Shown here one piece after another: positions 1 through 9,819 of a DNA stretch of 64,000 nucleotides. The stretch lies in the NCBI RefSeq assembly GCF_002886255.1, contig NZ_KZ614149.1, positions 2,542,001 through 2,606,000 on the forward strand, written 5' to 3'. Origin of the DNA: Alteribacillus bidgolensis. Its GTDB lineage: Bacteria; Bacillota; Bacilli; Bacillales; Marinococcaceae. Position numbers and translations under genes: made by a program. Within the stretch, counting starts at the first letter, position 1. Every line of letters begins with the position of its first letter. Below the pieces are notes generated by a model, which saw only the letters and a program-made list of their open reading frames with translations, was not told the DNA's origin and made no database searches.

Positions 1-156
1 TAAAAGCAAATCCACCTCCTCTTTCTTTAAAAATTCCCATGCTTGCGATACATTATGCACCACTCCGGCAGCTTCAAATCCATCCACTTTTTCCAGGTAG
101 ACTCGGTTAAACTTAGCTACCATTGGATCGTCTTCTACAATTAATACCTTTATCAT
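1..156 (-). CDS. Response regulator, CitT/DcuR/MalR type (partial, N-terminus only)
   Basis: This is the first 52 residues of a response regulator, cut by the left edge of the window. It begins MIKVLIVEDDPMVAKFNRVY, the canonical receiver start with the acidic pair (ED-D) that binds magnesium. The phosphorylated Asp would follow at about residue 54-58, outside the window. Its ATG overlaps the TGA of the upstream sensor kinase by 4 bp (ATGA), so the two are translationally coupled. By family and pairing it would be a CitB-family regulator with a C-terminal HTH, controlling uptake of a dicarboxylate or citrate. The output domain cannot be seen. Confidence 0.85.
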   Translation of the reverse strand, partial: MIKVLIVEDDPMVAKFNRVYLEKVDGFEAAGVVHNVSQAWEFLKKEEVDLLL

Positions 157-1763
157 GCTTTTTCACCTTCATATGGAATCTTCACTTTAAAAATCGTTCC
201 TTGCTCCTCTTCTGTTCTCACAGTAATTGTTCCATTTAATTCTTGCAGGGCTTTATTTATTAAGTACATACCAAGGCCTCTGTTTTCCCCTTTTGTAGAA
301 CGACCTTTGCTAAATATATGGTCCCTGTCGGTTTCACTGATCCCAGGTCCATTGTCTTTAATCATAAAATGAAAATACCCATCTATATAATTAATAGTCA
401 TTTCTATTCGTTTATCTTCCTGACCTGCTATAGCTTCGTATGCATTATCGCTTAAATTCCCAATGATTGTAATAAGGGCATCTATTTTTTCTGTGTCCTT
501 TAATATTGGCAGTGGGAAATTACCATTAATTTTAACCTTTGTCCCTCTTTCTTGAAAATGGTTGAGTTTATTCAACAAAAACCCTGCTAAGACGGGATCT
601 TTTACGACACGGGATACAGAACCTACTTCTTGTTGATAAGCTTTAGATATTTGTTTTATATAATCTTTAAGCTCTTGATAGGATTCTGTATGTACCATCG
701 CTGACATTACGTGCAGTTTATTCATAAATTCATGGGTTTTTTCGCGCAAGGTTTCTGCATAATGTTTCGCACCTGTCAGCTGTTCTACAAGGGATGCTAG
801 TTCTGATTTGTCCCGAAACGTTGCCAAAGCCCCGACTACCTGATCATTAATAATTACTGGCACTCGGCTTTCTACCAATACCACCCCATTCAAGATGTGT
901 TCTTGGTCGAATTCAGCTTTTTGATGAGTAAGCACTTGCTTTAACGATGAAGAATTCAAAAAAGATTCTGCATCCTGTCCTATTGGATTTTTTATTAAAC
1001 CGGTTTTTCTGAAAAGCTCTTTAGCTGCATCATTAGCAACAACAATCGTGCCTGTGTCATCAATAGCTACAATTCCTTCTCGAACCGATGCAAGCATAGC
1101 TTCTCTTTCTTGAAGAAGCTGTGCTATTTCATTTGGCTCGAGACCATGAAGCGTTCGTTTGACACGCCTGGCCAGCAAGACAGCACCAATGATACCAGCA
1201 AGCATGCCAGCTCCTGTGCCAAGATAGACCATACGTTGTTGTTTCATGACAACACTTTCTACATTATCTAATAAAATACCGACAGAAACGACCCCGATTT
1301 GTTCGCCATTTTCGTTCCAAATCGGTACAAAAGAACGAAGCGACTCCCCGAGCGTCCCTTCTGCAACAGAAGTGTAGCGTTCTCCACGAAACGCCCTATC
1401 TTCATCTCCGCCGACAAAATACTGACCGATCCGCTCTTCCACTGGATGAGACTGTCGAATATGGTGCATATCCATGACCACAATATATTCCACATTGGTG
1501 TTTGCCTGTACGTCAAGGGTGTATGATTGAATGGTTTTCGACGGTTCCCCATCTGCTAATCCTTCTATGACTGCCGGCGCACGGCTCACCGTATTTGCAA
1601 TGTTCATCGTTTTATCTTCTAGTGTTTCTCTTGCTTTTTCTGATGTATCCCTTCCAATTAATAAACCTGTCACAGACAAGGCGACAATGATAACGAGACA
1701 TACAAGCAATGTAATCCACGTTTGCAGTTTAAGTGTTTTGTGTTTATGAAAAAAACCTTTCAT
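153..1763 (-). CDS. Sensor histidine kinase, CitA/DcuS family
   Basis: The protein has 536 aa. One membrane helix lies at about residues 17-37, followed by an extracytoplasmic sCache/PDC-type sensor domain (about 38-175), a second helix (about 178-198), a cytoplasmic PAS domain (about 215-325) and a transmitter. The phospho-acceptor is His344 in KTHEFMNKLHVM, the SpoOB-like box of this family. The ATP-binding boxes are GNLSDNAYEAI (N), IKDNGPGI (G1) and RGLGMYLI (G2). Relatives (CitA, DcuS, MalK, DctS, CitS) sense citrate, malate, fumarate or succinate, so a di- or tricarboxylate ligand is likely but not shown. It overlaps the downstream regulator by 4 bp. The target transporter is not in the window. 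Confidence 0.92.
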   Translation of the reverse strand: MKGFFHKHKTLKLQTWITLLVCLVIIVALSVTGLLIGRDTSEKARETLEDKTMNIANTVSRAPAVIEGLADGEPSKTIQSYTLDVQANTNVEYIVVMDMHHIRQSHPVEERIGQYFVGGDEDRAFRGERYTSVAEGTLGESLRSFVPIWNENGEQIGVVSVGILLDNVESVVMKQQRMVYLGTGAGMLAGIIGAVLLARRVKRTLHGLEPNEIAQLLQEREAMLASVREGIVAIDDTGTIVVANDAAKELFRKTGLIKNPIGQDAESFLNSSSLKQVLTHQKAEFDQEHILNGVVLVESRVPVIINDQVVGALATFRDKSELASLVEQLTGAKHYAETLREKTHEFMNKLHVMSAMVHTESYQELKDYIKQISKAYQQEVGSVSRVVKDPVLAGFLLNKLNHFQERGTKVKINGNFPLPILKDTEKIDALITIIGNLSDNAYEAIAGQEDKRIEMTINYIDGYFHFMIKDNGPGISETDRDHIFSKGRSTKGENRGLGMYLINKALQELNGTITVRTEEEQGTIFKVKIPYEGEKA

Positions 1764-1913
1764 ATGAATCTCCCTGGCTACGTATTATGTTCATCTAATG
1801 TACTATATCCAGAAGCGTGAGTCTATTTTCTTTTTTAAACTATACTAGGTACTAATGTTTATACAAGACATCCTGAAATCTATTAAGAAGTTATTTTCCA
1901 TTGTACTGATAAA

Positions 1914-1974
1914 AAAGTATTAGGTTATATTGAAGCAAAACGACGGTATGCGCGGCGGCAAGCCGAATTTTTTA
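1914..1974 (-). repeat. Dispersed ~90 bp repeat, copy A (degenerate)
   Basis: On the minus strand it keeps CGGCTTGCCGCC and CGTTTTGCTTC, the two best conserved blocks of an intergenic repeat seen seven times here. The middle and right end are eroded. It lies in the 487-bp gap between the sensor kinase and the next small gene. I see nothing else recognisable in that gap. Confidence 0.5.
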
Positions 1975-2250
1975 TGAGTGAAGATTTCTCTTCTCAATAT
2001 ACATAGTTAGATTTGTGAACTTCTGCATTTTTTCTCCATTATAATTCCTTTTCATGCTCTCTGCGGTGACCTTCAGTCATAAAAGTCATACTATTATAAC
2101 GGTTTAAAAGAGCCACGATCCTATTTGACCCCCATAAATTACGACTTTTCTATTATTTATTACAAATATATTACATGATAATATGTATTTTAAATAAATG
2201 TTTTCCAAATGATTCTATTTTTTGGTACGAAAAACAAGGAGGAATTTCTG

Positions 2251-2430
2251 TTGAACGAAGATAAACCATACGTAGAGTTGTTGTTGTCCTCTCCTAACCC
2301 GCATTCAAGCTTTTTATCCTTATCGCAGACCATTTGGCACCAACAAGATGTAACAACCTGTGCAAAAAAGAATGCGCTGCAAAAAGTGGTTGCAGCATAT
2401 GAAGAAATCTGTCAGAACATGCACCGTTAA
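2251..2430 (+). CDS. Small hypothetical protein, 59 aa
   Basis: I do not recognise this protein. It starts at a TTG, chosen because AAGGAGG sits 8 nt upstream (2236-2242), a strong ribosome site; the reading frame has no better start. The product begins NEDKPYVELLLSSPNPHSS. It is soluble, with a probable C-terminal helix and a single Cys next to basic residues. A hairpin follows about 50 bp downstream, so it is probably a single-gene transcript. The function is unknown. Confidence 0.55.
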   Translation: MNEDKPYVELLLSSPNPHSSFLSLSQTIWHQQDVTTCAKKNALQKVVAAYEEICQNMHR

Positions 2431-2482
2431 TCGATTTTTTCTTTTTATCATTGATAATCAATCTTCTATTACATTCATATTA

Positions 2483-2505
2483 CACCCAACCTTTATGGTT
2501 GGGTG
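2483..2505 (+). terminator. Perfect 9-bp hairpin after the small gene
   Basis: CACCCAACC, a 5-nt loop, then GGTTGGGTG form a perfect 9-bp stem about 50 bp after the stop of the 59-aa gene. The following tract (AATTGTATTA) is only moderately T-rich, so it is a plausible but not a strong intrinsic terminator. Confidence 0.45.
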
Positions 2506-2664
2506 AATTGTATTATATATAAACTATTTAACGGCCAATCAAATGACAAACTTAAACTTTGCATGGGTGATGCTAACCATTTGGCTGATTCCATGCTCCA
2601 CGTTTATAATAAACATATACTTAAAATATATTGCCAGGCGCTTATTTTAAAAAGGATGTTTTCG

Positions 2665-3876
2665 ATGCCGTCATTTAATGCTGAAAAAAAACAGCCTCAT
2701 TCTACTCATTTTTTTCTTATTCTAGGCATTATTTTTGTGGCTTTTAACTTAAGACCAGCTATTACCTCGGTTGGCCCACTGATTCCTATTATTAGAGAGA
2801 GCACCGGCATGTCCAACAGCATGGCTGGTTCTTTAACTACTATTCCTCTTTTATCATTTGCGGTTTTTTCCTTGCTTGCTCCAAAACTTGGTCTTCGATT
2901 TGGTAATCATATTTCTATTTTTTTTGCTCTTATCATTTTGGGCACTGGTATTCTTATGCGTTCCACAGGAATAATCGCTGCCATTTTCATAGGCACCGCT
3001 TTAGCTGGAGTCGGAATTGCCATATGTAATGTACTGCTTCCCGGGGTTGTCAAGTTTAGTTTTCCGAAAAAAGTAGGATTAATGACCAGTATTTATACAA
3101 TGTGTATGGGTAGTTTTGCCAGCATTGGTTCAGGTGTCAGTATTCCCCTATCTGAATCACTCGGCCTTGGCTGGGAAAAAGCGTTAGGGGTGTGGTCTGT
3201 CCTTACTGTGCTTGCTTTAATTGCATGGACCCCTCAAATCAGAGGAAAGAAAGAAGCAAAGAAGCCAGTCAAAGAGAATAAGACGGCTTTCTCCCAATCT
3301 ATCTGGTCATCTACTCTGGCTTGGCACGTAACCTTATTCATGGGGATGCAATCCTTTTTGTTTTATTGTTTAATCACGTGGATTCCTGATGTATTGCAGG
3401 AATTAGGAATGAGTTTGTCTGCAGCAGGCTGGATGCTGTTTCTTCTTCAATTAGTAGGCATTCCCTTCAGCTTTACAGCTCCTATCCTAGCGGACAAATT
3501 GAGCAATCAAAAACCTATTGTTATAACTATTTGCACGTTGTATTTTTTGGGCTTTACAGGCCTGTTGTTTATCCCTAACATCGCCGTTATTACTATTAGC
3601 GTATTATTTTTAGGAGTTGCACAGGGAGGAGCCATCAGCTTGGCATTAACCTTACTGAGTCTTCGAGCAGCCAATGCCCGCCACGCCTCCTTACTTTCCG
3701 GCATGGCACAATCCTTTGGTTACTTGCTGGCAGCAGTCGGTCCTGTGTTCATGGGATTTTTGTATGATACCTTTCATACATGGCAGCCATTTCTCATCGT
3801 CTTATCTGTTGTCGCCATGTTTATTTTATGGTTTGGATTGAAAGCAGCCGAAGATAGATATGTACTGGCAGAATAA
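2665..3876 (+). CDS. MFS transporter, CynX/NimT (YycB-like) family
   Basis: This is a 403-aa permease with about 12 hydrophobic segments. The N-terminal signature NLRPAITSVGPLIPIIRE is characteristic of the CynX/NimT cyanate and 2-nitroimidazole permease family. A longer open frame reaches back to 2503, but the ATG at 2665 has AAGG at 9 nt and gives the usual family length. An ATG at 2656 lies too close to that site. The substrate cannot be told from sequence; relatives move small anions or drugs. It is monocistronic, with a dispersed repeat copy right after the stop. Confidence 0.85.
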   Translation: MPSFNAEKKQPHSTHFFLILGIIFVAFNLRPAITSVGPLIPIIRESTGMSNSMAGSLTTIPLLSFAVFSLLAPKLGLRFGNHISIFFALIILGTGILMRSTGIIAAIFIGTALAGVGIAICNVLLPGVVKFSFPKKVGLMTSIYTMCMGSFASIGSGVSIPLSESLGLGWEKALGVWSVLTVLALIAWTPQIRGKKEAKKPVKENKTAFSQSIWSSTLAWHVTLFMGMQSFLFYCLITWIPDVLQELGMSLSAAGWMLFLLQLVGIPFSFTAPILADKLSNQKPIVITICTLYFLGFTGLLFIPNIAVITISVLFLGVAQGGAISLALTLLSLRAANARHASLLSGMAQSFGYLLAAVGPVFMGFLYDTFHTWQPFLIVLSVVAMFILWFGLKAAEDRYVLAE

Positions 3877-3888
3877 ACAATACAGTAT

Positions 3889-3980
3889 AAGAAAAACTCG
3901 GCTTACCGCCAAGTCCAAATGTCGGAAGCCGTCGTTTTACTTATACTTTAACCTTTTAGCAAAGTTAAACTTTCCTAATG
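3889..3980 (+). repeat. Dispersed ~90 bp repeat, copy B
   Basis: This copy is nearly full length. It carries GAAAAACTCGGCTTACCGCC, AAGTCCAAATGTCGGAAG, CGTTTTACTTATACTTTA and AGCAAAGTTAAAC. The GCC..GGAAGCCG halves can pair. It lies directly after the MFS gene, where it could act as part of the 3' end of that transcript. Confidence 0.75.
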
Positions 3981-4115
3981 TACAAAAAGCCAGGCTGGAG
4001 CAATTCCATCCTGGACTAACCTAGCGGGAGAATATAAAGGGAAATATATATAAGGGAGTTCGTGGATGATTGACATCAACTATCGATAAAACTAAGTGAA
4101 TATACAGGATTATAA

Positions 4116-4196
4116 GATGCCATTATTCCCGAAGACCTATTCCTGAGAAAAATCAACGAACTCTTAGACTTTTCTTTTGTCTATGAGGAGTTCAAG
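4116..4196 (+). pseudogene. Transposase remnant, DUF772/IS1182-like N-terminus
   Basis: Plus-strand translation gives IIPEDLFLRKINELLDFSF followed by VYEEF. This matches the conserved start of IS1182-type transposases (xPxDHxLRKIxxxIDFxFVYD). Stops lie just upstream and homology ends after about 26 residues. No inverted repeats or catalytic domain remain, so this is a scar of an old insertion between the MFS gene and the ATP-grasp gene. Confidence 0.55.
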
Positions 4197-4239
4197 GCCT
4201 GGTATTACATGATAACGAGGGAAACGCCAAGTTTAGGTG

Positions 4240-6978
4240 TTACCCTTTAAAGTCGCTTATATATTTAGCATACTGTAGTGGATTTAAAAAAACACGTTTT
4301 ATCACATCTTTGTCATAAGACTTGTAGAGAGAGTTATATCCAGGTTTTGCATTACATTCAATAAGCCAAATGTTAAAGTTATGGTCTAAGGCAAAATCTA
4401 TCCCTAACTCTCCAAAATCTCCATATGCATTTTCCATACATTCATAAGTGGTTAACAAAAATGCATCTATCTTGTTTTTTAATTGAAATATATCTATATT
4501 TATCTCTGATGGAAGTTTTTCAAAAAAGTCCTCGAATCGATGTACTTTGGATCCTGTTCTAGTACTTGTTAATGGTGCATTCCTTTTCCCGACCCTAACC
4601 GGATACGACGTAATATCAAGCTTTCCTTCCCTGTTTTTCTGTACAGTCGCTCTCATATCAACTGGGCAATCTAGGATTTTCAATACATTTATTGCTTCTT
4701 GAATAATGAACTTCTTACTATCAAACTGCTGCTCAAATATTTTAACTAACTCTTTTATATCACTAACAGTACTCTCAACAATTCTGTCACTGATATAGCT
4801 ATACTTATATTTATCCTTTGAAAGCTTTATCACCTGCATGACACCTTTTCCGTTATTACCATAACAATCTTTCATATATAATGCATTACTTATTTTAAAC
4901 ATTTCTCTTAAATCTTTATATCTTCTATAAAACATTGTTTTAGGTATAAAATTGCTTATTTCCTTATACCTGGTTAATTTCTGATGTAAATCCCATTTAT
5001 CAAATGTGTGCCTCGTGTTTAGCTTTTTTAATGAATTTGATTTTTCCAATTGTTCTCGAATAAAATCTGATTTTGCTTGCTGCTGCGGCAGCACGCCTCC
5101 TCCACGATCATATAAAACATCAGGCAACGGAAATTGAGATGTCTCCCAGTACCGCTTCTCCGTATTGAAATACGTTCCCAGTATTTTGTGTCTAATAAAA
5201 TCAACATCATGCAGCGAGAAAAAGTATAATACTGTTCCAGCCTTCTTATTTGCTTCTATCAATTTCAACTGTCTGAATATTGGATTTTGCTTTCTCAGTT
5301 TCCGTATTACACCACTGCTTATAAAGACTCCTATAACAGGCCCTATACATAACTGATTTTCATTAATTCTCAGCGAATATTTACTGCCTTCTTGAAGCCA
5401 AGTCATTTTTTTAAAGAATTGTTTAGGAATGTATGCTATCTCTTTAGTTTCATTTGCAATACAAGAAACGTTTAATGACATACTCCCTGCTTTGAAACTG
5501 ATATTAGAGGAATCCTCCAGCTTTTCATAAATGTGTTTAGGTAATGTAATGTCAGTGGCATTACCTTTATCCATCGCTTGCCGTAAAGTAATAGACCAAG
5601 CATTCTTAGTTAAAGTTCCATTTTTTTTACACGTTAAAAACTTAGCATATTTTAGAACATGGATAAACTGCGATCCAACCTCTTCTGTATCATCTATTCC
5701 TGGTACAGGATCTTTATCAGGTTTAGAATTAGCTTCAATAAACCAAAGTCCTCCTTGATCATCAATTGCCATGTCCATACCTAGTTCACCAAGAGTACCG
5801 AACTCTTTTTCGATATAAGTTGCGATTTTTATCGTTTTGTTATAAATTTCTTGTTCAGTTGGAATAGCATAATTATTTAAACGGTTTAATAGATCATAAT
5901 AGTCCCTATAATTAACGACTCTTCCTCCAATATTTTCATTGGTAATAGAATAATTCTCTTGTGCCAATCGTATTTGACAATAATCAGCTTTCCATTTTCC
6001 TTTATCATTTTTCTGAATTAGAACTCTTAGATCCATTTTTTTACTATTAAGTTTTATCAAAGGTATGCCCTGTTGAATAATAAAAGGTTTGTCACCAACA
6101 AAGGAATCAATATGACTCTTTACACCTGATTCATTATTTATAAAAATTTTTTGCAACCCTTTATTGTAAAAATTAAGAATAAAACCTCCATCACTCTTTT
6201 CAATAGACATTACTTCTATGCCGCGACTTCCATAAAACGATTTCAAAAATACATGTTGGTACTTTTCTAACATGTATATTACCTTATCAAATGTTTTGTA
6301 GGTAATTGTATGAGGCAAGTACTGCTTAACTTCATTGTACTTGTATAAAAGCTTATGAACTTTCCATTTCCCTAAAAAATCACAATTATTAATGAGCTTC
6401 ATGGCAGGATGCGTTGTAAATTGGTTACGAATATGTTTAACCAATGGCTTTTCCTCTCGTTGGAAACCAACACCTCGATCATAAATTACATTAGAAAGAG
6501 GTAACCAGTAATCCAGCCACTTCCCCCATTTAGGTGCATAAATATATCCTTTCACCTTGTTTTCAAACCACTTTATATCATTAATGGAGAAATAGTATAA
6601 TAGACAACCTTCTTGCATACCTGCTTCCATGTGTTTTTGCAAACTGAAAGGAATTTCTCCTTTTGAAATATATTTCATATACTTTGTATTAACAAACACA
6701 CCAACTACGGGGCCTAGATAAATATTTGTTTTTTCTTCCTCTACCCATATATTAAGGTGTAGATTACTCAATAATAAAAGGTTATGAAAAATTTCATTTG
6801 GCACATACATATATTCAGTATCCTCTTTGTGCCCTTCTATAAATACCTGTTCATGTAATTGACCAACGCAAATATTATAGAATATTCCCTTCTCTAAACC
6901 TAATGAATAAACTATTTTTTCAGGCAAATAAACTTTATTACTTCTTTTATTATGAGATTTTTTCACCTTTATCCTCAT
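4240..6978 (-). CDS. Tandem double-module YheC/YheD-type ATP-grasp protein
   Basis: The protein has 912 aa, about twice the length of a normal YheC/YheD spore-coat-associated protein (360-450 aa). Two homologous modules follow each other. Module 1 has GPVVGVF (~90), LPLSNVIYDRG (~160), FLKSFYGSRG (~245), DLRVLIQKN (~317) and GELGMDMAID..WFIEANSKPD (~398). Module 2 repeats them as GPVIGVF (~546), FPLPDVLYDRG (~617), YMKDCYGNNGKG (~702), DMRATVQKN (~775) and GELGIDFALD..WLIECNAKPG (~857). Both keep the Arg and the Glu-x-Asn metal/ATP ligands, so both may be active. ATP-grasp enzymes join a carboxylate to an amine or thiol; the YheC/D substrate is not known to me. The second ATG is preferred because GGAGG lies 5 nt before it. 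It stands alone, with an AT-rich composition. Confidence 0.85.
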   Translation of the reverse strand: MRIKVKKSHNKRSNKVYLPEKIVYSLGLEKGIFYNICVGQLHEQVFIEGHKEDTEYMYVPNEIFHNLLLLSNLHLNIWVEEEKTNIYLGPVVGVFVNTKYMKYISKGEIPFSLQKHMEAGMQEGCLLYYFSINDIKWFENKVKGYIYAPKWGKWLDYWLPLSNVIYDRGVGFQREEKPLVKHIRNQFTTHPAMKLINNCDFLGKWKVHKLLYKYNEVKQYLPHTITYKTFDKVIYMLEKYQHVFLKSFYGSRGIEVMSIEKSDGGFILNFYNKGLQKIFINNESGVKSHIDSFVGDKPFIIQQGIPLIKLNSKKMDLRVLIQKNDKGKWKADYCQIRLAQENYSITNENIGGRVVNYRDYYDLLNRLNNYAIPTEQEIYNKTIKIATYIEKEFGTLGELGMDMAIDDQGGLWFIEANSKPDKDPVPGIDDTEEVGSQFIHVLKYAKFLTCKKNGTLTKNAWSITLRQAMDKGNATDITLPKHIYEKLEDSSNISFKAGSMSLNVSCIANETKEIAYIPKQFFKKMTWLQEGSKYSLRINENQLCIGPVIGVFISSGVIRKLRKQNPIFRQLKLIEANKKAGTVLYFFSLHDVDFIRHKILGTYFNTEKRYWETSQFPLPDVLYDRGGGVLPQQQAKSDFIREQLEKSNSLKKLNTRHTFDKWDLHQKLTRYKEISNFIPKTMFYRRYKDLREMFKISNALYMKDCYGNNGKGVMQVIKLSKDKYKYSYISDRIVESTVSDIKELVKIFEQQFDSKKFIIQEAINVLKILDCPVDMRATVQKNREGKLDITSYPVRVGKRNAPLTSTRTGSKVHRFEDFFEKLPSEINIDIFQLKNKIDAFLLTTYECMENAYGDFGELGIDFALDHNFNIWLIECNAKPGYNSLYKSYDKDVIKRVFLNPLQYAKYISDFKG

Positions 6979-6981
6979 CAT

Positions 6982-7781
6982 TTCCTCCTAAATATCCAAC
7001 CGTTTATATTTGCCCATATCACTAAATAGAAATCTATCCTTTTATAAGCACTTTTGAACCTACGCCTATTTGTACCAAATGTATAGACGATCGGCACAAG
7101 GCTTTTATGCATTTATATATTGTTATTCTGACTAGAGGATTAGTGTTCATATTCATAACTCCATTAGAAGAAAAACCTAAAAAGCCTCCCCTTCACGGTT
7201 GGTTTCCTTCCGTTTAAAGGGTCTTTAGTTCGCTTAGTTCATTGCCATTTTAAGCATATTTTTAAGACAAGTCTTTTCGGATACACCGCATACTTAAAAC
7301 GGTCTAAAACAGCCATAGCACTAGGAGCTGATTGAATCCCAGCCCCGAATAATAAAATCCAACATTCCTTGACATTCTGCGGAGCATAAGCTTTGATCCT
7401 TTTACCAAATAATACTTGATCTACGCCTAAAGCATTAATAGCCGGTTAAAAACCGGCAAAACGATAACTAAAATGGCGATCGTATCCATTAAGTAATTTA
7501 AATTTTGTTAACGTTTAAACATACCTTATTCAAAGCTTCCCCTTCTAAATTTACAAAACGGAAACAAAAACAAAATCACTACATTCCTAATATAGAGCAA
7601 CACTTAAAAGGTTTTAATACTATAAAAACTGGTTTCTAATATCTAAATCTACCATTCTCCGCAATACCAAGGATTATAAACAGTTTATTAAGATAAAAAC
7701 ATAGAAAAACCCGAATAATCAGCACTTTATACGTGTCAGTTATCCGGGTTACAAGTCGTTATAAACCTTTTTATATCCGAG
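6982..7781. other. 800-bp gap with decayed coding sequence
   Basis: No intact gene is visible. The minus strand of about 7270-7495 reads like a decayed membrane protein across two frames: MDTIAILVIVLPVF, then INALGVDQVLFGKR and LLFGAGIQSAPSAMAVLDRF. The first two stretches vaguely recall the end of a DctM-type TRAP permease. There are several stops and I cannot assign it. The rest up to the tenA terminator is AT-rich with nothing recognised. Confidence 0.3.
7704..7750 (-). terminator. Intrinsic terminator after tenA
   Basis: On the minus strand AACCCGGATAA pairs with TTATTCGGGTT around a 16-nt loop and is followed by TTTTTC. It lies about 30 bp after the tenA stop, so it ends the ylmB-tenA transcript. 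Confidence 0.8.
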
Positions 7782-8453
7782 TTATTCGGTAGGCCACATT
7801 TCCCCTTTATACGCCATATCCCAAAACATATACTCAAACCGCGTCGTGTTTAAGAAAATTTCCTCAAGGTGCTTTAGTTCATGCTCTGGTTTTCCATGAG
7901 TCAGCCGATCAAGCATGTTGATCGTCCATTGGGTTAACTCCTGAAACTCGTCGTCGGCATACATGTTAATCCATTCGCCGTAAAATTCGTGGTCGCTTGC
8001 TCCAGGAATCTGAGAAAGAGATTTTCCAATTTCCGCATAACTCCACATACATGGCAAAAGGCTTGCAACCAGTTCTGCAAGACCGCCGTTTTGTCCGACT
8101 GCCAGCATATAATGCGTGTAAGATACAGTAACAGCAGCTGGTTTCGCGTTTTCAAGTTCTTCTTCACTGATATCAAATTTCTTCGCATACTGGCGGTGAA
8201 GATCCATTTCAGTGTTTAAAGTAGAATCCAAGAGTTTTGCGAATTCACCCATCGTTTTCACGTCGGAGGCTTTCGCTGCGCCGATCGCAAACAGTTTTGA
8301 GTATTCAATTAGGTATAAATAATCCTGAATCATAAAATAACGAAATTTTTCTCTATCAAGTGTTCCATCACCCATTCCTTGTACAAACGGGTGATTATGA
8401 TTCTTTTCCCAAATCGGTTTGACATTTTCATATAGTCGTTCGCTAAATGCCAT
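7782..8453 (-). CDS. tenA: Aminopyrimidine aminohydrolase TenA (thiaminase II)
   Basis: The protein has 223 aa, full length for TenA. It hydrolyses 4-amino-5-aminomethyl-2-methylpyrimidine to the hydroxymethyl form (HMP), returning degraded thiamine to biosynthesis. The nucleophile Cys135 is in LLPCMWSYAEIG, and the acid/base Glu207 is in RFEYMFWDMAY. QDYLYLIEY near residue 43 is the usual substrate-pocket helix. Its start lies 1 bp after the ylmB stop, so the two are co-transcribed behind the TPP riboswitch. That pairing is the known base-degraded thiamine salvage set of Bacillus: YlmB deformylates, TenA deaminates. Confidence 0.96.
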   Translation of the reverse strand: MAFSERLYENVKPIWEKNHNHPFVQGMGDGTLDREKFRYFMIQDYLYLIEYSKLFAIGAAKASDVKTMGEFAKLLDSTLNTEMDLHRQYAKKFDISEEELENAKPAAVTVSYTHYMLAVGQNGGLAELVASLLPCMWSYAEIGKSLSQIPGASDHEFYGEWINMYADDEFQELTQWTINMLDRLTHGKPEHELKHLEEIFLNTTRFEYMFWDMAYKGEMWPTE

Positions 8454-8454
8454 A

Positions 8455-9741
8455 TTAATCCTCCTCCCTTTCTGTCGAGCACCAGTTATAAATGAGTGAA
8501 ATCATTACTTTTGTGAATTGGACAAGCTGATCAATAGAGACTGATTCGTTCACCGCGTGAGCATTTTGAAGATCCCCCGGGCCATAAATTAAGGTCGGGA
8601 TGCCAGCGTCGCCCAGCCAGCCTCCATCGGTAACGGTTGGAGACATGCTGATTGGCGCTTTTTGACCAAATATGTCTTGATGTGCTGTTTGCAATACTTT
8701 TGTTCCTTTACCATTTTCCTCAATATCTAACGAAGGAAAAATTTCGCCGCGGTCTTCAATCATCGACGTCCCTCCCCATTCAAATAATGGAGGGTTTTCT
8801 CGCAGCCACGGGTCAGCGTCAGCGACACGGCGAATATGATCTTCGACTTCTTTTGCTACCATGTCGTGATCTTCATCTGGATAAAAGTGTACGGTAATCC
8901 AAAGCCGGCATTCATCTGCGACAAAAGCAGCATGGCGCCCCCCTTCAATGACTGCCGGATTTATGGTGTTCATCCCAGCTGGAAAACCAGGATAAGATTT
9001 TGTAACGGCCCAGTGTTTTTCCAGCTCTTGCAGTCCTTCGATGATTTTCGTCATTTTCTCAATAGCACTTGCCCCTTTCACACCGCCTCCAGCATGAATC
9101 ATATTTCGGCGAGTAGCGTCATGATACGTCTGCGGACTTTTCACCGTAATCCAGCCGGTGATGACGCCGCCCTGCCCTTGAATATTCAAGTCACTTGTAT
9201 CCACAACCACGGCTAAGTCGGCACTGTATCCTCGTTTGCAGCATTCCAGTGTCCCAGCTTCCCCAACTTCTTCTCCTATAACGGATTGAAAAATAAGATC
9301 TCCGGGCAGGCGGATGCCTTGTTCTTGCAGCAGTTTTACCGCAAATAGCGCTCCAGCAAGGCCTCCTTTCATATCCGCTGTTCCTCGGCCGTAAAGTCTG
9401 CCGTCTGCTGCCACTGGCTCAAATGGACCGTATTTCCATGATTCATTCTCTTCATCGACCTCTGCGACATCCATGTGTCCGTTAATAATAAGGCTTTGAT
9501 GTGTTTCAGGATCTTCACCTTTCCACGTCCCGACTACGTTAGGATCACCGGGATACACATCCCAAACGTCTGTGTTAAAGTCGTGTTCTTTTAAAAATTG
9601 TTCGATAAATTGCTGTGCTTCTTCTGTGTTTCTTGCTGGCGGGCTCGGTGTTTGAAAGCGGACTAAATTTTTTACAAGTTCAAGAAGTTCATCCTGTCTT
9701 TCTTCCACCAGTTGATTTAATTGCCAGAGTGTTTTTTCCAC
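8455..9741 (-). CDS. ylmB: Formylaminopyrimidine deformylase YlmB (M20 family)
   Basis: The product is a 428-aa M20 amidohydrolase that removes the formyl group from N-formyl-4-amino-5-aminomethyl-2-methylpyrimidine in thiamine salvage. Metal-site motifs are INGHMDVAE, YGRGTADMKGGLAG and VIGEEVGEAG. The frame is open to 9795, but the start is taken as the GTG at 9741. AGGAGG lies 6-7 nt upstream of it, and the upstream part would translate through the riboswitch terminator hairpin. The family call (ArgE/DapE-like) is certain. The YlmB assignment rests on the tenA partner and the TPP riboswitch. Confidence 0.9.
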   Translation of the reverse strand: MEKTLWQLNQLVEERQDELLELVKNLVRFQTPSPPARNTEEAQQFIEQFLKEHDFNTDVWDVYPGDPNVVGTWKGEDPETHQSLIINGHMDVAEVDEENESWKYGPFEPVAADGRLYGRGTADMKGGLAGALFAVKLLQEQGIRLPGDLIFQSVIGEEVGEAGTLECCKRGYSADLAVVVDTSDLNIQGQGGVITGWITVKSPQTYHDATRRNMIHAGGGVKGASAIEKMTKIIEGLQELEKHWAVTKSYPGFPAGMNTINPAVIEGGRHAAFVADECRLWITVHFYPDEDHDMVAKEVEDHIRRVADADPWLRENPPLFEWGGTSMIEDRGEIFPSLDIEENGKGTKVLQTAHQDIFGQKAPISMSPTVTDGGWLGDAGIPTLIYGPGDLQNAHAVNESVSIDQLVQFTKVMISLIYNWCSTEREED

Positions 9742-9756
9742 CTTATCCCTCCTCTT

Positions 9757-9787
9757 AAAAAATAAAAACCACTCTAGCGAAGAGTGG
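9757..9787 (-). terminator. Riboswitch-controlled terminator before ylmB
   Basis: On the minus strand CCACTCT-tcgct-AGAGTGG is followed by TTTTTATTTTTT, just upstream of the ylmB ribosome site. It is the expression platform of the TPP riboswitch: with TPP bound this hairpin forms and stops transcription. Confidence 0.85.
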
Positions 9788-9819
9788 CTGTACATATTAT
9801 GGTTGTCCCATACTTATAT